A stretch of DNA of 64,000 nucleotides from Coprinopsis marcescibilis (lineage: Eukaryota; Basidiomycota; Agaricomycetes; Agaricales; Psathyrellaceae). The position numbers and the translations under genes were made by a program. The stretch covers positions 1-64,000 of the forward strand of contig ML210253.1 in NCBI GenBank assembly GCA_004369085.1, read 5' to 3'. The notes under the pieces were generated by a model, which saw only the letters and a program-made list of their open reading frames with translations, had not been told where the DNA came from and ran no database searches. Positions within the stretch are counted from its first letter, which is position 1. Each line of letters starts with the position of its first letter. Below are positions 22,966-33,506 of the stretch, one piece after another.

Positions 22966-25900
22966 TCATCGCTTCCCCTTCTTGCCCTTCGTGGCATGCC
23001 GTCCGTTCTTGGCTCGCCGATTTTCGAGCACTTTCCTATCCTTCCGGATCTGATCGACTGTCTTGAGTTCTGTTCTGACTTTGCCATACGATTTGCTACC
23101 GTGCTTCGTAGTCCTTTTGGCCGGTCCCTTCTTGGCTCCCTTGACAGCAGGGGCAGCCTGACCATCCCCATCGCCAGACTCCTTCGACTTGAGCTTCTTC
23201 AGTTTGCGGTCATAGTTCTTGTCATACTTGTCCAGCGGTTTGGCAGCAGTGGTCTGGTTATGCTTGAACTTCTTACCACCCGTTCGAGCCCTCGGATTGG
23301 TCTGTTCGTCTTCTCCGATTCTGGGAAGGCTGACACGGTTCTTTGCCTTCCATTCGTCGAATCTACCACTGCGATATGTCGCGGGCAATTTTGTACCACT
23401 CTCCGTTCGGATGATCTTGACGTTATCTGCACCGGTTCCATCACCCTTGATGAATTTCTTTTTCTTCTTGTCCCATGTGAGTGTGTTATTCCGTTTGCGC
23501 AGACCATCACCATCGTCGCCTTCGAGATCGAATGTAACACTTTGTGCCTGCTTCGCGAACGAAGAAGCGCCATCGTTCAGAGCATAACTGGTTACCATAC
23601 TTTAGTGCCAAACAACTTGAAGGTTCAAGAACCACGTACCCCTTCTCCGTTGATGCGTCTTTTGGAACATAGCCCATGTAATATTCTTCGTCTCTGTACT
23701 TGTTCTTTTTCTTGTCGGCTCCAAAGACGGCCTGTCACGAAAGCTGGCTTAGTCCTGAATCTCCAATATGGATCGAATGTGGAACATACCGCGATCTCCT
23801 CCTCATCGGCCATCTCGACATTCTCATCCCGCTGAACATCTTCTTCTTCATCCGCATCATCTTGAGCCTCCGCCGCCCTGGCCGCCTCCGTCCTTTGTAT
23901 TGATTTGCCCAGTGCCTTCCTCCTCTGCTTCATAAGTGCCAGGTTCTCCGGGGTAGCCTTCTGCGTCGCCTCAAAGATGGTTTCCGAAGGCTTAAACGCA
24001 TTGACGGCCCTCAAAAGGTTCGACCGGGCAGCTTGTTGCCGCCTCTTCTCCTCCGCATCCGTTCCACGCAGCAGCACAGGGTGGACACCAGAATCCGAAC
24101 CAGCCAACAGCCACTTGGGATCCTTGATCATTTCCTTTGCCCGGGTATAGCTCTGTTGACTCGCCTTGCCCTTGCTGCGTTCGTACAACGTCTGACCGCG
24201 ATGCATGACTTGGCGCAACGAAGGAAGCGAATGATTCATATCATCCAAAGTCCGGACGTACTCCAACTCTTCATCCAAGGCCTCCCGCTGAAATGTCCCC
24301 AGAACGAGGTTCTCGGTGTACAAATGATCTTGATCTCCTGCCACCGAGTTGGCCAACGGCCGCGCCAAGAAAAGCTGCAAATCGACCAAGTAGGGCAATT
24401 CGGGATTGGTGATGAACGACCAAGCCCAACCTTGGCGACCGGCACGCGCAGTTCGTCCCACTCGATGAATAAACACACGGGCACCCTGAGGGAAGTCGTA
24501 GTTGACGACATTTTGGAGGATAGGGATATCGATACCACGTGCGGCGACGTCAGTGACGACCAAGACGTTGGTGAACCCTCGCCTGAATTTGTCCATTTGA
24601 ATGGAACGGGCGACCTGGTCCAGGGAACCATATATGTGGGATACCGAATAGCCAACAGTGATCAGCAGGTTGGTGAGATATTCAACGTGATGTTTCGTTG
24701 CAGCAAAAATAAGGGTTTGGTGGGGGGCGGTAACCTGCTGCATACCCCTGCCCCTCTTCTTCTTCTTTTCCGCTTCATCTACTTTGTTCTCTCCAAGAGG
24801 TACTTTAATGACGTCTCGGAGAAGTGCGAGCAAACATGCTTCTTTTTCAGCTTGCTTCACCGAGAAGAATGCCATTTTCAAGTCGGGGCTGATTTTACTT
24901 TCGGAATCCAGACGAACCAGTTTTGGTTCTTGGAGGCCGGCCTTTGCAAACTCTACCAAAGACTTGGGTAGCGTTGCGGAAAACAGGAGAGTTTGTCGGG
25001 AAGCGGGAAGGCGATGGATAAGTTCGTTCATGGCGGTCTCGAAACCCATCTCGAATAGTCGATCGGCTTCGTCGAATACCACATATTGGATGGACTTGAG
25101 ATCCAAGTTCATTTCCACAACCAAATGGAGGAGACGACCAGGTGTCGCGATTATGCTATTAAATATGAGCACGCATAACTATTCGAAAATCGACTCGATA
25201 CTCACACATCAGGATTGTTGGTTATCATTTCAAACTGCTCGTCCAACCCCTCACCACCAACAATAAGGCCCCATCTGAGGGCCTGGTCTCTGGAAGACTC
25301 GGCCCCATTCTTGTCGCCTGCGTGGTCTCCCCGATTGTGCCATCCTCGCGTGAGCTCCTTTCCGACTTTGAGCACCTGGACAGCCAATTCACGAGTTGGG
25401 AGCAAAATCAGAGCTCTGGCACCGAATACTGTCTGATGACATCCTCCCAAGCGCTGTGCAAGAGGGATCATGTAGGCCAAAGATTTTCCTGAACCAGTTC
25501 TTGCCATTCCAACAAGATCCTTGGGTGGATTTTCAAGCAAAGATGGAATGGCCAATCTTTGGATAGGTGTTGGTATTCTGTATCCCTGGAGTGTTAGAGA
25601 GCGTAGTAGCGAAGGGTGGAGACCTGTTGAAGGACGCATTCATATAGTATATTCAGGGAAAAGAATACACAAAACATACCCATGCTCTGGAAACTGCCTC
25701 CTCCAACCTCTCCCTTGCCCACTTTTGCTTTTCCTTTGGCATTTTTAACGACCTGAGTTCCATGCTTAATATCCCGCTTGGCAATCGAGTTTTTGATAAA
25801 ATTTGCAAGGTCTTCGTCGTCGTCGTCTTCGACAGGCCTTGATTTCGGCGCATTACCAGTCAAGGCAGATGAAATGTCCATCTCATCGTCTGAGCCAGCC

Positions 25901-25980
25901 GAAACAAGCTCGAACGAATCATCTTCGCTCTCGCTAGAGCTTGCGACGGATGCTGCGCGTTTTCTTTTTGTGTGAACCAT
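22966..25980 (-). CDS. DBP10: ATP-dependent RNA helicase Dbp10 (DDX54 homologue)
   Basis: A DEAD-box helicase of the nucleolus needed for 60S ribosomal subunit assembly. The acidic N-terminus (MVHTKRKRAASVASS, DDDDEDLANFI) leads to LHPSLLRSLTLQGYRIPTPI (Q motif), ARTGSGKS (I), LILLPTRELA (Ia), TPGRLLH (Ib), VFDEADRLFEMGF (II), LLFSATLP (III), TDVAARGIDIP (V) and HRVGRTARAGRQG (VI). The Dbp10-specific C-terminal region (DPKWLLAGSDSGVHPVLLRG) follows, then a Lys-rich tail ending ATKGKKGKR, typical of nucleolar helicases. Four or five introns, one after the MG that precedes LHPSLL. About 880 residues. Divergent from a Kre9-like gene. Confidence 0.93.
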
Positions 25981-26414
25981 GTGGGGTTCTGCTCGTCGAG
26001 GGCGTGGTACGAACCAGAAAGCTTGAAAGTTGCCAAGACCATAACAATTTCTATTGATTCCATCACATGATGTAACTTAGACCTTGAATTCTTAGACTCT
26101 AAATTCAGACAGGTTACAGGATCGTCCGAGTCCTCTAATTCTCATAAAAGGATATTGGTGAAGGAGAGTTGATAAATATCGTCTCAAATAACCACCCAGA
26201 ACAGGAGGTGAATGTGTGGCTCGGATCAAATTCTTGAATCCCTTTACTGGAGAGACGCCATCGCCTGCAGCTGAAAACGCTCATTAAACCTGGCTTCTAT
26301 CGCCGTAGAACCCAGGCCTGCGTCAATCTAATCGGCGCCAACAATACCCTAACAGAAAAGGTTTAAAGGTCAACCGTGAGGCCACTAGGGTTTCCCCAAG
26401 TTTTATCCAGCGAA
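25981..26414. other. divergent promoter region, DBP10 and Kre9-like gene
   Basis: No coding sequence is recognised. The gap holds the promoters of both flanking genes. Confidence 0.5.
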
Positions 26415-27001
26415 ATGAGACTCCAGATCGCAGGCTCCTTACTGTTCGCCTCATTGTTCTCGACCATTGCAGGCCTTCCCTCTCCAATTGGCGCCGGTGT
26501 GTTGGATGTATACACGCCTACTGTCGTTCGGCCATGTGTTGATGACGTGTGGGTGGTTGGACAATCCTACCAGGTTGTTTGGTGAGTCACTTTTGGTTCA
26601 GGCAGTATAAGCATCACGAACCCAAGGGTTTCGCCAGGGACACTTCGTCGCCTCCAAACCAGATCACCAATACCAATGGCGTCATAAGGCTCAGGAACGG
26701 AAACTGGACTATTCATGGTGAGGGAGATACTCTTGGGCAAGAGTTCAATTTCCATGCTAATTGTGTGGATAACCAATAGAGCCTCTCGCCAAAGGATTCA
26801 AGATTTTGGAAGGGACTGCTTGGATCAAAATTCCCGAAGTCGAAGCAGGCAACGACTATCGCATCGTTTGTGAGTGACAATCCGCTTCTTGTCGTCCTGT
26901 ACAAAAACCCACAATCTTTAGTATTTGGCGATTCGGGCAACTGGAGCCAAAGGTTCAGGATTGTCCCAAGACTGTCGGACCATGACTGCAAACTTGAGTA
27001 A
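26415..27001 (+). CDS. small secreted Kre9/Knh1-like N-terminal domain protein
   Basis: A secreted protein of about 140 residues. It carries the Ig-like domain found at the N-terminus of Kre9/Knh1 and of many Ser/Thr-rich GPI-anchored fungal wall proteins. MRLQIAGSLLFASLFSTIAG is a signal peptide. The domain reads LDVYTPTVVRPCVDDVWVVG, YQVVWDTSSPPNQITN, GVIRLRNGNWTIH, LAKGFKILEGTAWIKIPEVE, DYRIVLFGDSGNWSQRF. Three introns fit well. The usual Ser/Thr-rich tail and GPI signal are absent; the protein stops at SDHDCKLE soon after the domain. It may be a free secreted or wall protein, possibly linked to beta-1,6-glucan, but no activity is established for the family. Confidence 0.82.
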
Positions 27002-27166
27002 ATTAGCAAAATGCTGATCCCAGTTAGCGTAATGGTACTGGTCCCAGCAGTAGTCTTTAGCTGTCGAATCTTGTAAATCGTGACTCCCCCAGATGAAGCA
27101 GATTGCTGATATTGTAACGCCGGCTAGAGATGACTCGGAAGAAGGGTAGAAGAAACTAATCATTAA

Positions 27167-28279
27167 TCATGAAGTTCCAGGTCGACGGGTTGATCCTCCA
27201 CGGGCGACTGTCGAAACACGGGCTGTCCCACGTTTAATTGGAATGCTGCTGGATGATGCCCCTGGAGCTACAGATTGACGTGACTTGACAGCAGAAGAAG
27301 AGGCTGATCCAAGATATCAGTGTAATCCAGGTGGATAATCGGTAAAATTCACTCACTGGGCCTTGGCGGGACAGCTGCCCTTGTTCCTCTCATCGAAGCT
27401 CGGGTGCCTCTTACACCCCGTACACCTCCACGCGTAGCTGCCCGCTCGCGCTTCTCGTGGTCTAACCTTTCTTTCTCCTCCCTGTCGATCCGTTCCCTTT
27501 CCTGCCGTTCTTGCTCCTCCGCCTCACGCTGAGCAGCCAACTCTTTCTCCTGAGCCAACTGTACTTGCCGTTGTTCTTCTTCCAACCTTTCGCGCTCGAT
27601 TTGTTCCTCGTCCTATAAAGTCGTGATGAAGTTCAGGCACACTGGAGAACTGATAGATAGTACTCACAGCATCAACACCATACCAGCCTTCGTCGAACAC
27701 AAGCCGAGCGTATTCTTCAGTCTTGGAGAGGATGTTCACATATTTATTCAATAGAGCATCTGTCTCTGCAAGCTGTGCTGCCACTCTCTGATCAGAGTCA
27801 TTAGACACGAAGGGTTACCACAAAAAGATTAGAATACACACTTGATTGGCCGAACCTGTCTCATCGAGAGCTTCGTTGAACGTCGCAAAGGCTGCATTCA
27901 GCTTCTTCAATACGAATAGATCACTCTGAAGTTTCTCCTCTCTAGCTTTCGCTACTCGTTTTCGCGAAGTTTCCTCGTCTTCTTGCTCGTCTCCGCGAGG
28001 GTGCTCCTCGTACTGCTCTTGTTCTTCAGGATCGGCGAGCCTGGCGCTGCTCTTGATTCCTGCAGTTCTCGGTTCGTCCGAGATTCGCGATATTGGTTTC
28101 GACAGTAGGGTAAAAGGCGCAGCTGGCACCCGAATTGTTTGGTCAAGCGAGAGATCCGATAACGACAAATCTCCTTCGTTGGAAGCTGAGGGAAGCTCCG
28201 CCGATAGATCCAACAGTTGCGAGTCATCCATAGTAGAGAACGAAAGCCCAGAGTCCGAGTAGTCTGTCGGCCTGGACAT
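27167..28279 (-). CDS. DUO1: DASH/Dam1 complex subunit Duo1
   Basis: A subunit of the fungal-specific DASH ring that couples kinetochores to spindle microtubules. The Duo1 core reads LLNKYVNILSKTEEYARLVF followed by DEGWYGVDAD, preceded by a helix (FVLKKLNAAFATFNEALDET, ANQRVAAQLAETDA). The N-terminus is acidic and Ser-rich (MSRPTDYSDSGLSFS). After the core comes a long Glu/Arg-rich helix (EKELAAQREAEEQERQ) and a basic Gly/Arg tail (GGVRGVRGTRASMRG), probably microtubule-contacting. It ends GGSTRRPGTS. Four introns. About 310 residues, near other basidiomycete Duo1 proteins and longer than yeast (247). Tandem GCGTC repeats lie about 120 bp upstream of the start. Confidence 0.85.
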
Positions 28280-28398
28280 TTTGAATGTGTAGAGTAATTG
28301 GCAGGGTATATCTTGCGCCTAGAGGTGGTGATGATGCCTTCTTGGTTTCAGGGTCATGAATGTTTGGAGCAAGGGCCCGTCATTAACAGCGCCCAGGC

Positions 28399-28413
28399 GC
28401 GTCGCGTCGCGTC
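28399..28413 (-). promoter_or_regulatory. three tandem GCGTC units (MCB-like ACGCGA on the other strand) upstream of DUO1
   Basis: GCGTC occurs three times head to tail, so the gene strand reads overlapping GACGCGACGCG. It lies 120-134 bp before the DUO1 start codon. The core ACGCG is shared with MBF boxes. DASH genes being cell-cycle regulated is plausible; binding here is inference. Confidence 0.35.
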
Positions 28414-28783
28414 GTTAAACGTTAAATAAGAGTGGCTTTGAAATTCAAGACGCATCGACAATACAATGGCGGTGTACACTTTGCGCAACTACATATGTAT
28501 CGGTGGAGAAAACCTAGACATACTACATGCAAGAACATAACGTACTTTAAAGAGACTATCTGGCAATCGAGTCGAACAAGGGAGTAAAACTTTTAAGTCT
28601 TGCTTGCACTGGCAGCGCCTGATGCGCAACTTTCAAGTGGACGTGTTCCTGCGTCGAGATCTGCTGCTGCCTTCATGGACGTCTCCCCTGAAAGATTGTT
28701 GAAGTTGGGTTGTCAAATCTTCTCTGGGGGCTGGGTGGGCACCACATTCTACTCCCAAACATTCTACCTTTGCGGTAATTTGT
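28414..28783. other. non-coding or degenerate stretch
   Basis: Only short frames are found; a minus-strand frame (28633-28872) continues the doubtful coding segment to its right. Nothing else is recognised. Confidence 0.4.
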
Positions 28784-29411
28784 TCAAGGGCCTCTTCGAT
28801 GGATCCTTGTTCGGCAGTGTAGGGATGCGGCCTCTGTGCATATAGACGATTCCCCAGCCATTTCCGACGCATTCTCCAAGGACACTGCTCGGTCGCTTCT
28901 CGCCGCTGCAGTCTTCTTCTGTCTAAGATCTGGAGAAGTGCGGTGACTTGACAAAGGTGTCATAGTCGTCATGTTCCTGTTTTCTGTCGACGTTTGCTGA
29001 ATGGGCTGGCCGCAACCAGTGTTTGCCACATTGTGGCTCTGCATTGACATTACCTTCCGAAATGCGATGGTAGCTGCCTCCCTGGTACCAGGTGTTTGAT
29101 GTGCGCCTTTTTTGAAATCAAGGACCTGCGAGCCTGCATCAATCCTTCTTTATTGTGAGTTAAGTTATACAGGGTCTGTAGCGATGGAATGGCGCACCAT
29201 GTGGGATAGATTCCAGGGTTTGCGTCCTTGGTGGACTACGTGCCGCTTTGTGACTACTGAACCCCCCCAGGGACCGTTCAAGGGATCCCAAATTTCTACG
29301 AGTGTTGCCTCCATGCCGCGCTGCAAGTTTCGAACATCTTGAAAAACTGGTCTTTCTTGACTCCCCAGTGGTCTCACATATCCTTTCTGCCTCGCCGATT
29401 CATAAACCGCC
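28784..29411 (-). pseudogene. unidentified minus-strand coding segment, possibly a broken gene
   Basis: A run of natural-looking protein on the minus strand reads EDAPAVYESARQKGYVRPLG, GMEATLVEIWDPLNGPWGG, RHVVHQGRKPWNLSHMVRHS and IATDP. A plausible 45 nt intron (GTATAA to GCTCGCAG) then leads in frame to VLDFKKGAHQTPGTREAAT. Upstream, NVGWKQNLMYEAYKELYTKV is open in a different frame and no acceptable intron joins the two; a one-base shift near 29412 would. No start codon or family could be assigned. It may be a decaying gene, a sequencing error in a real gene, or a hypothetical gene with an intron I missed. It lies downstream of the Tyr-tRNA synthetase in the same orientation. Confidence 0.35.
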
Positions 29412-29765
29412 GGAGCGTCCTCGATAGATGAAAACCTTCGTATAAAGCTCCTTGTACGCCTCGTACATGAGGTTCTGTTTCCACCCTACATTTCGATCTT
29501 GGTACATCGTCGAACACCAACAGACCGTTTCTGCTTGGCCATTATCCGAAGGGTGTAGCTAACGTTGATTCGTCAAGAGCAGTGGGTGGTGTTTTCTATG
29601 CCAAAGGCTCTTATAACAAGGCCTGCACGCTGCGTACATGTTTCTCTGCTACAAAGTCGAAGCTAGCCTTTTCGGGTTTGACATTAATGGCCAGCAGTGA
29701 CACTCCATGACTTGCCAGTGTTGATATGCTACAGGGTGAGGTATGTAGCGTTCGGAAGCTACAAC

Positions 29766-31496
29766 TTATTGAGAAATAAGTACAGCCAATTTATCTTTAC
29801 CCGCACGCAAAATGGCTATTCTTCCATCAATTAGCTGGGATTTCTGGACTGCGCTTTGAAGGTCTGCCACAGGGATATTGTTGAGGTAGAGGCCACGAGA
29901 AGCTACTAGAGATCGAGCTGCGGCTACACAAACGGTTAAAGGCACCTCCTTTCAAGGCAAATATAGTACATACAGTTTGAGGCAACCAGCCCGCAGATCT
30001 TGGCAAGCTTGACAGTGGCGGTCTCTACAAGTTCACCTTCGGGGATATAAACCAATCGAGGATCTGACGAGCCGAAAGCGGATACGATTTGGGCAGTTTT
30101 CAGATCAGAATAATCGGTTGGGAATCCGTCATTTTGTTTTGAGGCAGGAAATAGTAGAGAGGTTATATTCTGTGCCCGATTGAGAGCAGAGGCTGTCAGG
30201 AAAAAGGGTCGTTATGCTTGAGGTGTCAAAAAATCTACGCTGCAAACTCACAGCCGTGAACCATCTCCGTAACTTCCGCCGCCAGAGCTTTTTGACCCAA
30301 CCTCAACTCAGGCCTTGCGTTGTGGGCTTCTACAATCTCCGTGATTCTCTCACGAGGAAGGAAAGTGAAGAGGTTGAGATAGAGCGGGACCGACGCATCT
30401 GGTGTTTTGAAGAAATACTACGGAAATGATGATTCAGAACAATGGGGAAGGTGTGATCACAATCCAGTGGCAACACTTACTTGATAGAAGTCAAATACGC
30501 TTGTCAAATTCTCATCCAACCAAACTGCGTTGCCTGCACTCTTGCCGAACTTCTCTCCAGAAGGGGTAGTCAAAAGTGGCGTAGTAACCCCAAATGCAAC
30601 CTCCACATCATCAGACGAATCGGTTGCACAAGTCCCCGAAGACTTTTTACCAATAAGTTCAATGCCAGCAACGATATTGCCCCACTGGTCCGAGCCCCCT
30701 ACTTGGATGGTACATCCGTGGCTTTTGTGGAGATGATAGAAATCGTAAGCTTGCAGAAGCTGATAGGTAAACTCGGTGAAGGAGAGACCGTGCTGAGCAT
30801 TGAGACGGGCACGAACGCTGCGCGGACTGTGAGCGCGAGTTGCCAACTCATGCGGCGCGACTCACCTCTCCCTGTTGAGCATGGTGTTTACCCGAGCGTG
30901 GATGCCAACGTCCTGCAAGAAGTTTATCATGCTAAACTTTTGGTGCCAATCATAGTTGGAAAGGACGTTGATGGGCTGGAGCTTTCCTGTCTTTGGGCCT
31001 AACCTCCCAGACGCGTGAGCGAGGGCCCGTTCGAAGAAATTGGTCACGGAATGCGTCAAGCCGGAGATGTTTGCGTTCAGCTGATCGATACGCTGCAGAA
31101 TTCTCTCCGTGTTACGCCCTGAAGGATCTCCGATACGACCAGTGGCAGAACCAATCTGGTCTGGTGTTGAGCATGCCAACGAAGCAATGGAAACCTGCGA
31201 CCTACCAAAGGGATAACCTTGTGACCATGCAGGTGAAAATGCACCAGACAGAGGAATGGCACTAGATGGCCAATATGCAAGGATGCACCGGTGGGGTCGA
31301 TACCGGTATAGACGCCCTGTGGTTTCGCGACCAGCGCTTTTGCCAGCTCTTCGCGTTTAGTCACATCCTGGATAAATCCTCTGGCTACGAGGTCGTCTAG
31401 CAGTCCCGAAGAATGATTATGTCTTGAGTACCGTCCAACTATGAGACCGAGTCGTGATTTTGAGGTTCTGGACAGAAACGAGCCATTACAGAGCAT
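29766..31496 (-). CDS. MSY1: tyrosyl-tRNA synthetase, mitochondrial type
   Basis: Charges tRNA-Tyr; this bacterial-type enzyme (YARS2/Msy1) works in mitochondria. The N-terminus [20 protein letters not shown] is basic and Ser-rich, fitting a mitochondrial presequence. Class I motifs: [12 protein letters not shown] (HIGH) and [12 protein letters not shown] (KMSKS-type). The tyrosine pocket shows [25 protein letters not shown] and [11 protein letters not shown]. The anticodon-binding part includes [20 protein letters not shown] and [11 protein letters not shown]-terminal S4-like domain follows: [30 protein letters not shown] and [13 protein letters not shown], ending LAVLISQ. About 490 residues, seven or eight introns. 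Divergent from RPS23 (449 bp between starts), so two translation genes share a promoter region. Confidence 0.93.
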
Positions 31497-31945
31497 CGAA
31501 GAAGAGGATAAGGGGCCACTGTTCCATTTCCGGAGTCGGGCGTTCTAGGCGACATCTAGAATAGATAATGCAAGGTATATATGACGGACATCTGGGGCTC
31601 CGAGTTTCTGTCTGCTATCAACACTCACTACTCTGTACTGGACGAGAATACAGATCATACACTCCACCCAAATCCGTGAATCCACTTCGCCCTGCCCGCC
31701 ATGCAACTTCGAGCCCGGCACTCGGCCTATTGCCCCCGGCCAAGCACGCAGGGTTCGGCCTACGCCGAGCGGAGCCTTAATCTGTTATAGTTACTAGAAT
31801 AAGGTTCAGGACAGGAATCAACAGCGCAAAGACCCGGAAGAACCCACCCGGCTGGGAAGCAGGCCAATCAAGACCAAACAAACCCTTCCCTCGTCGTCTC
31901 GTCCCATCCTCAAGCAACCTCTTCTCATTATCGCCAGCGACGACA
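31497..31945. other. divergent promoter region, MSY1 and RPS23
   Basis: No coding sequence is recognised. The gap holds the promoters of two translation genes. Confidence 0.5.
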
Positions 31946-32663
31946 ATGGGCTGTACGTCGTCGATCCGATCGCTTCTCAACGCTCATGTTGACCAATTGA
32001 TTTTTAGCCAACAAACCCCGCGGCTTGCAGGCAGCGCGAAAGCTCAGGACCGACCGACGGGACAACCGATGGGTGAGTTCTTATCTACTCCCAACCCAGC
32101 ATATCCTGCGATGTTGCAGTATGCTCCAATTTGCGGACGGTATCCTTGAGGGAGAGCATTTCCTAACGCATATGTTTCAATTTACAGGCCGATAAAGCCT
32201 ACAAGAAGCGTGCTTTGGGCAACGTTTACAAGACCTCTCCTACCGGAGGATCCTCACATGCCAAGGGCATTGTGCTCGAAAAAGTTGGCGTCGAGGCCAA
32301 GCAGCCCAACTCTGCCATCCGCAAGTGCGTTCGTGTTCAACTGATCAAGAACGGAAAGAAGGTCACTGCTTTCGTGCCTGTACGTGTCCACCTCGGTCCA
32401 CATGCGTCTCGCATCTCACCAAATGACAGAACGATGGTTGCCTCAACTTTGTGGACGAGAACGACGAAGTCCTCATCTCTGGTTTCGGTCGTAGTGGCAA
32501 GGCTAAGGGTGATATTCCCGGTGTCCGATTCAAGATTGTCAAGGTGTCCGGTGTTGGTCTCCTTGCTCTCTGGAAAGAAAAGAAGGTTTGTTGTGCATTC
32601 GTACTCACTCGTTTCTGGTCACTGATTGTTTGCCTCATTGCATAGGAGAAGCCCCGATCATAA
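31946..32663 (+). CDS. RPS23: 40S ribosomal protein S23 (uS12)
   Basis: A universal small-subunit protein at the decoding centre. The product is close to the standard 145 residues: [20 protein letters not shown], then [79 protein letters not shown] and a C-terminus ALWKEKKEKPRS. The conserved proline next to the hydroxylation site (KQPNSA) is present. The first coding exon is only 7 nt (31946-31952, ATGGGCT), followed by a 55 nt intron (31953-32007), a 66 nt exon and a 114 nt intron (32074-32187), then two further introns, the last before EKPRS. High expression is expected. Confidence 0.96.
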
Positions 32664-33506
32664 ATCATTCGTTTCCCTACATCTTCACCCTGTACATCAC
32701 CGAGCGAGCGCCAATATGAATTTTCCGGAAGCTTTCCGATCGCCCATGTTGTATTGCCCCTTTGTATGTTCCATATGCCCCATGCATTTCGTTTTCTCTT
32801 CGACATTGCCTTCGGAAATGGCTCCGTCAACTATTGACCGTCGAACCGGATTTAGCAGACTCCGATAAACAAGCGTATCGCGAAAACTCATCTTCCCCAA
32901 AGTCCGTTCCATCACATGCCTGGAGGGCCTCAAGTCGCAGTCAACGGAGATGTACTGTTCAGCTGGCCATCCGATTAAACTTGAGAGACTGAAAATGATG
33001 CAGCATTCAACCTTCAAGAACACCTGATGTTTGCTAGTAATAACCGGTTATCCTTTTGCCCCTCAATATTTTATGATATCCGACGTTCCCGCGACAGCAG
33101 TGTTTCTTGTGGATAGGTGACAGGGTTCGTTGCCCTTGAAACATGGGCGTATCACGCTGCGGTTGTAGAGATCGTTGATTCTCGATGGCAAATGTGATAT
33201 TATCTCGGCATCCTTAGCATCTTTCTCGTCGGCGTGGCATAAATATGATATGACTCGTTCCATAACGCTACTTACCTATGTGCGCCCCATCTCCCAAAAT
33301 CAATCGAAGGTGAGTCGCATTTCCAAGGTGATTCATGTTGGAATCTAACCCGTTGACTTGAGGCCGAGTCACTAACTGGCTGGTATAAGATAATTATTGA
33401 GGTCGCCTGAGTTCTTCTAAGCAGCAGCTTGAAGTTCCTGGCGTTCCATCCTCCACATTCGCCCCCCTTTTATTATCGACCCAAGACGACGAGAGTGAAC
33501 CAAGAA
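32664..33506. other. intergenic, no gene supported
   Basis: A minus-strand frame of 108 codons (32697-33023) shows no family features and no credible start context. Otherwise only short frames are seen. An in-frame ATG at 33429 lies upstream of the start chosen for the next gene. Confidence 0.45.

Noticed and set aside
22912..23835. 307-codon plus-strand open frame
   Set aside because: It lies antisense to the C-terminal Lys-rich part of DBP10; no family features, and codon composition mirrors the real gene.
24033..24971. 312-codon plus-strand open frame
   Set aside because: Antisense to the helicase core motifs of DBP10, which are unambiguous on the minus strand.
32074..32187. Intronic C/D-box snoRNA in RPS23
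   Set aside because: I looked for RTGATGA and CTGA boxes in the 114 nt intron and did not find a convincing pair.
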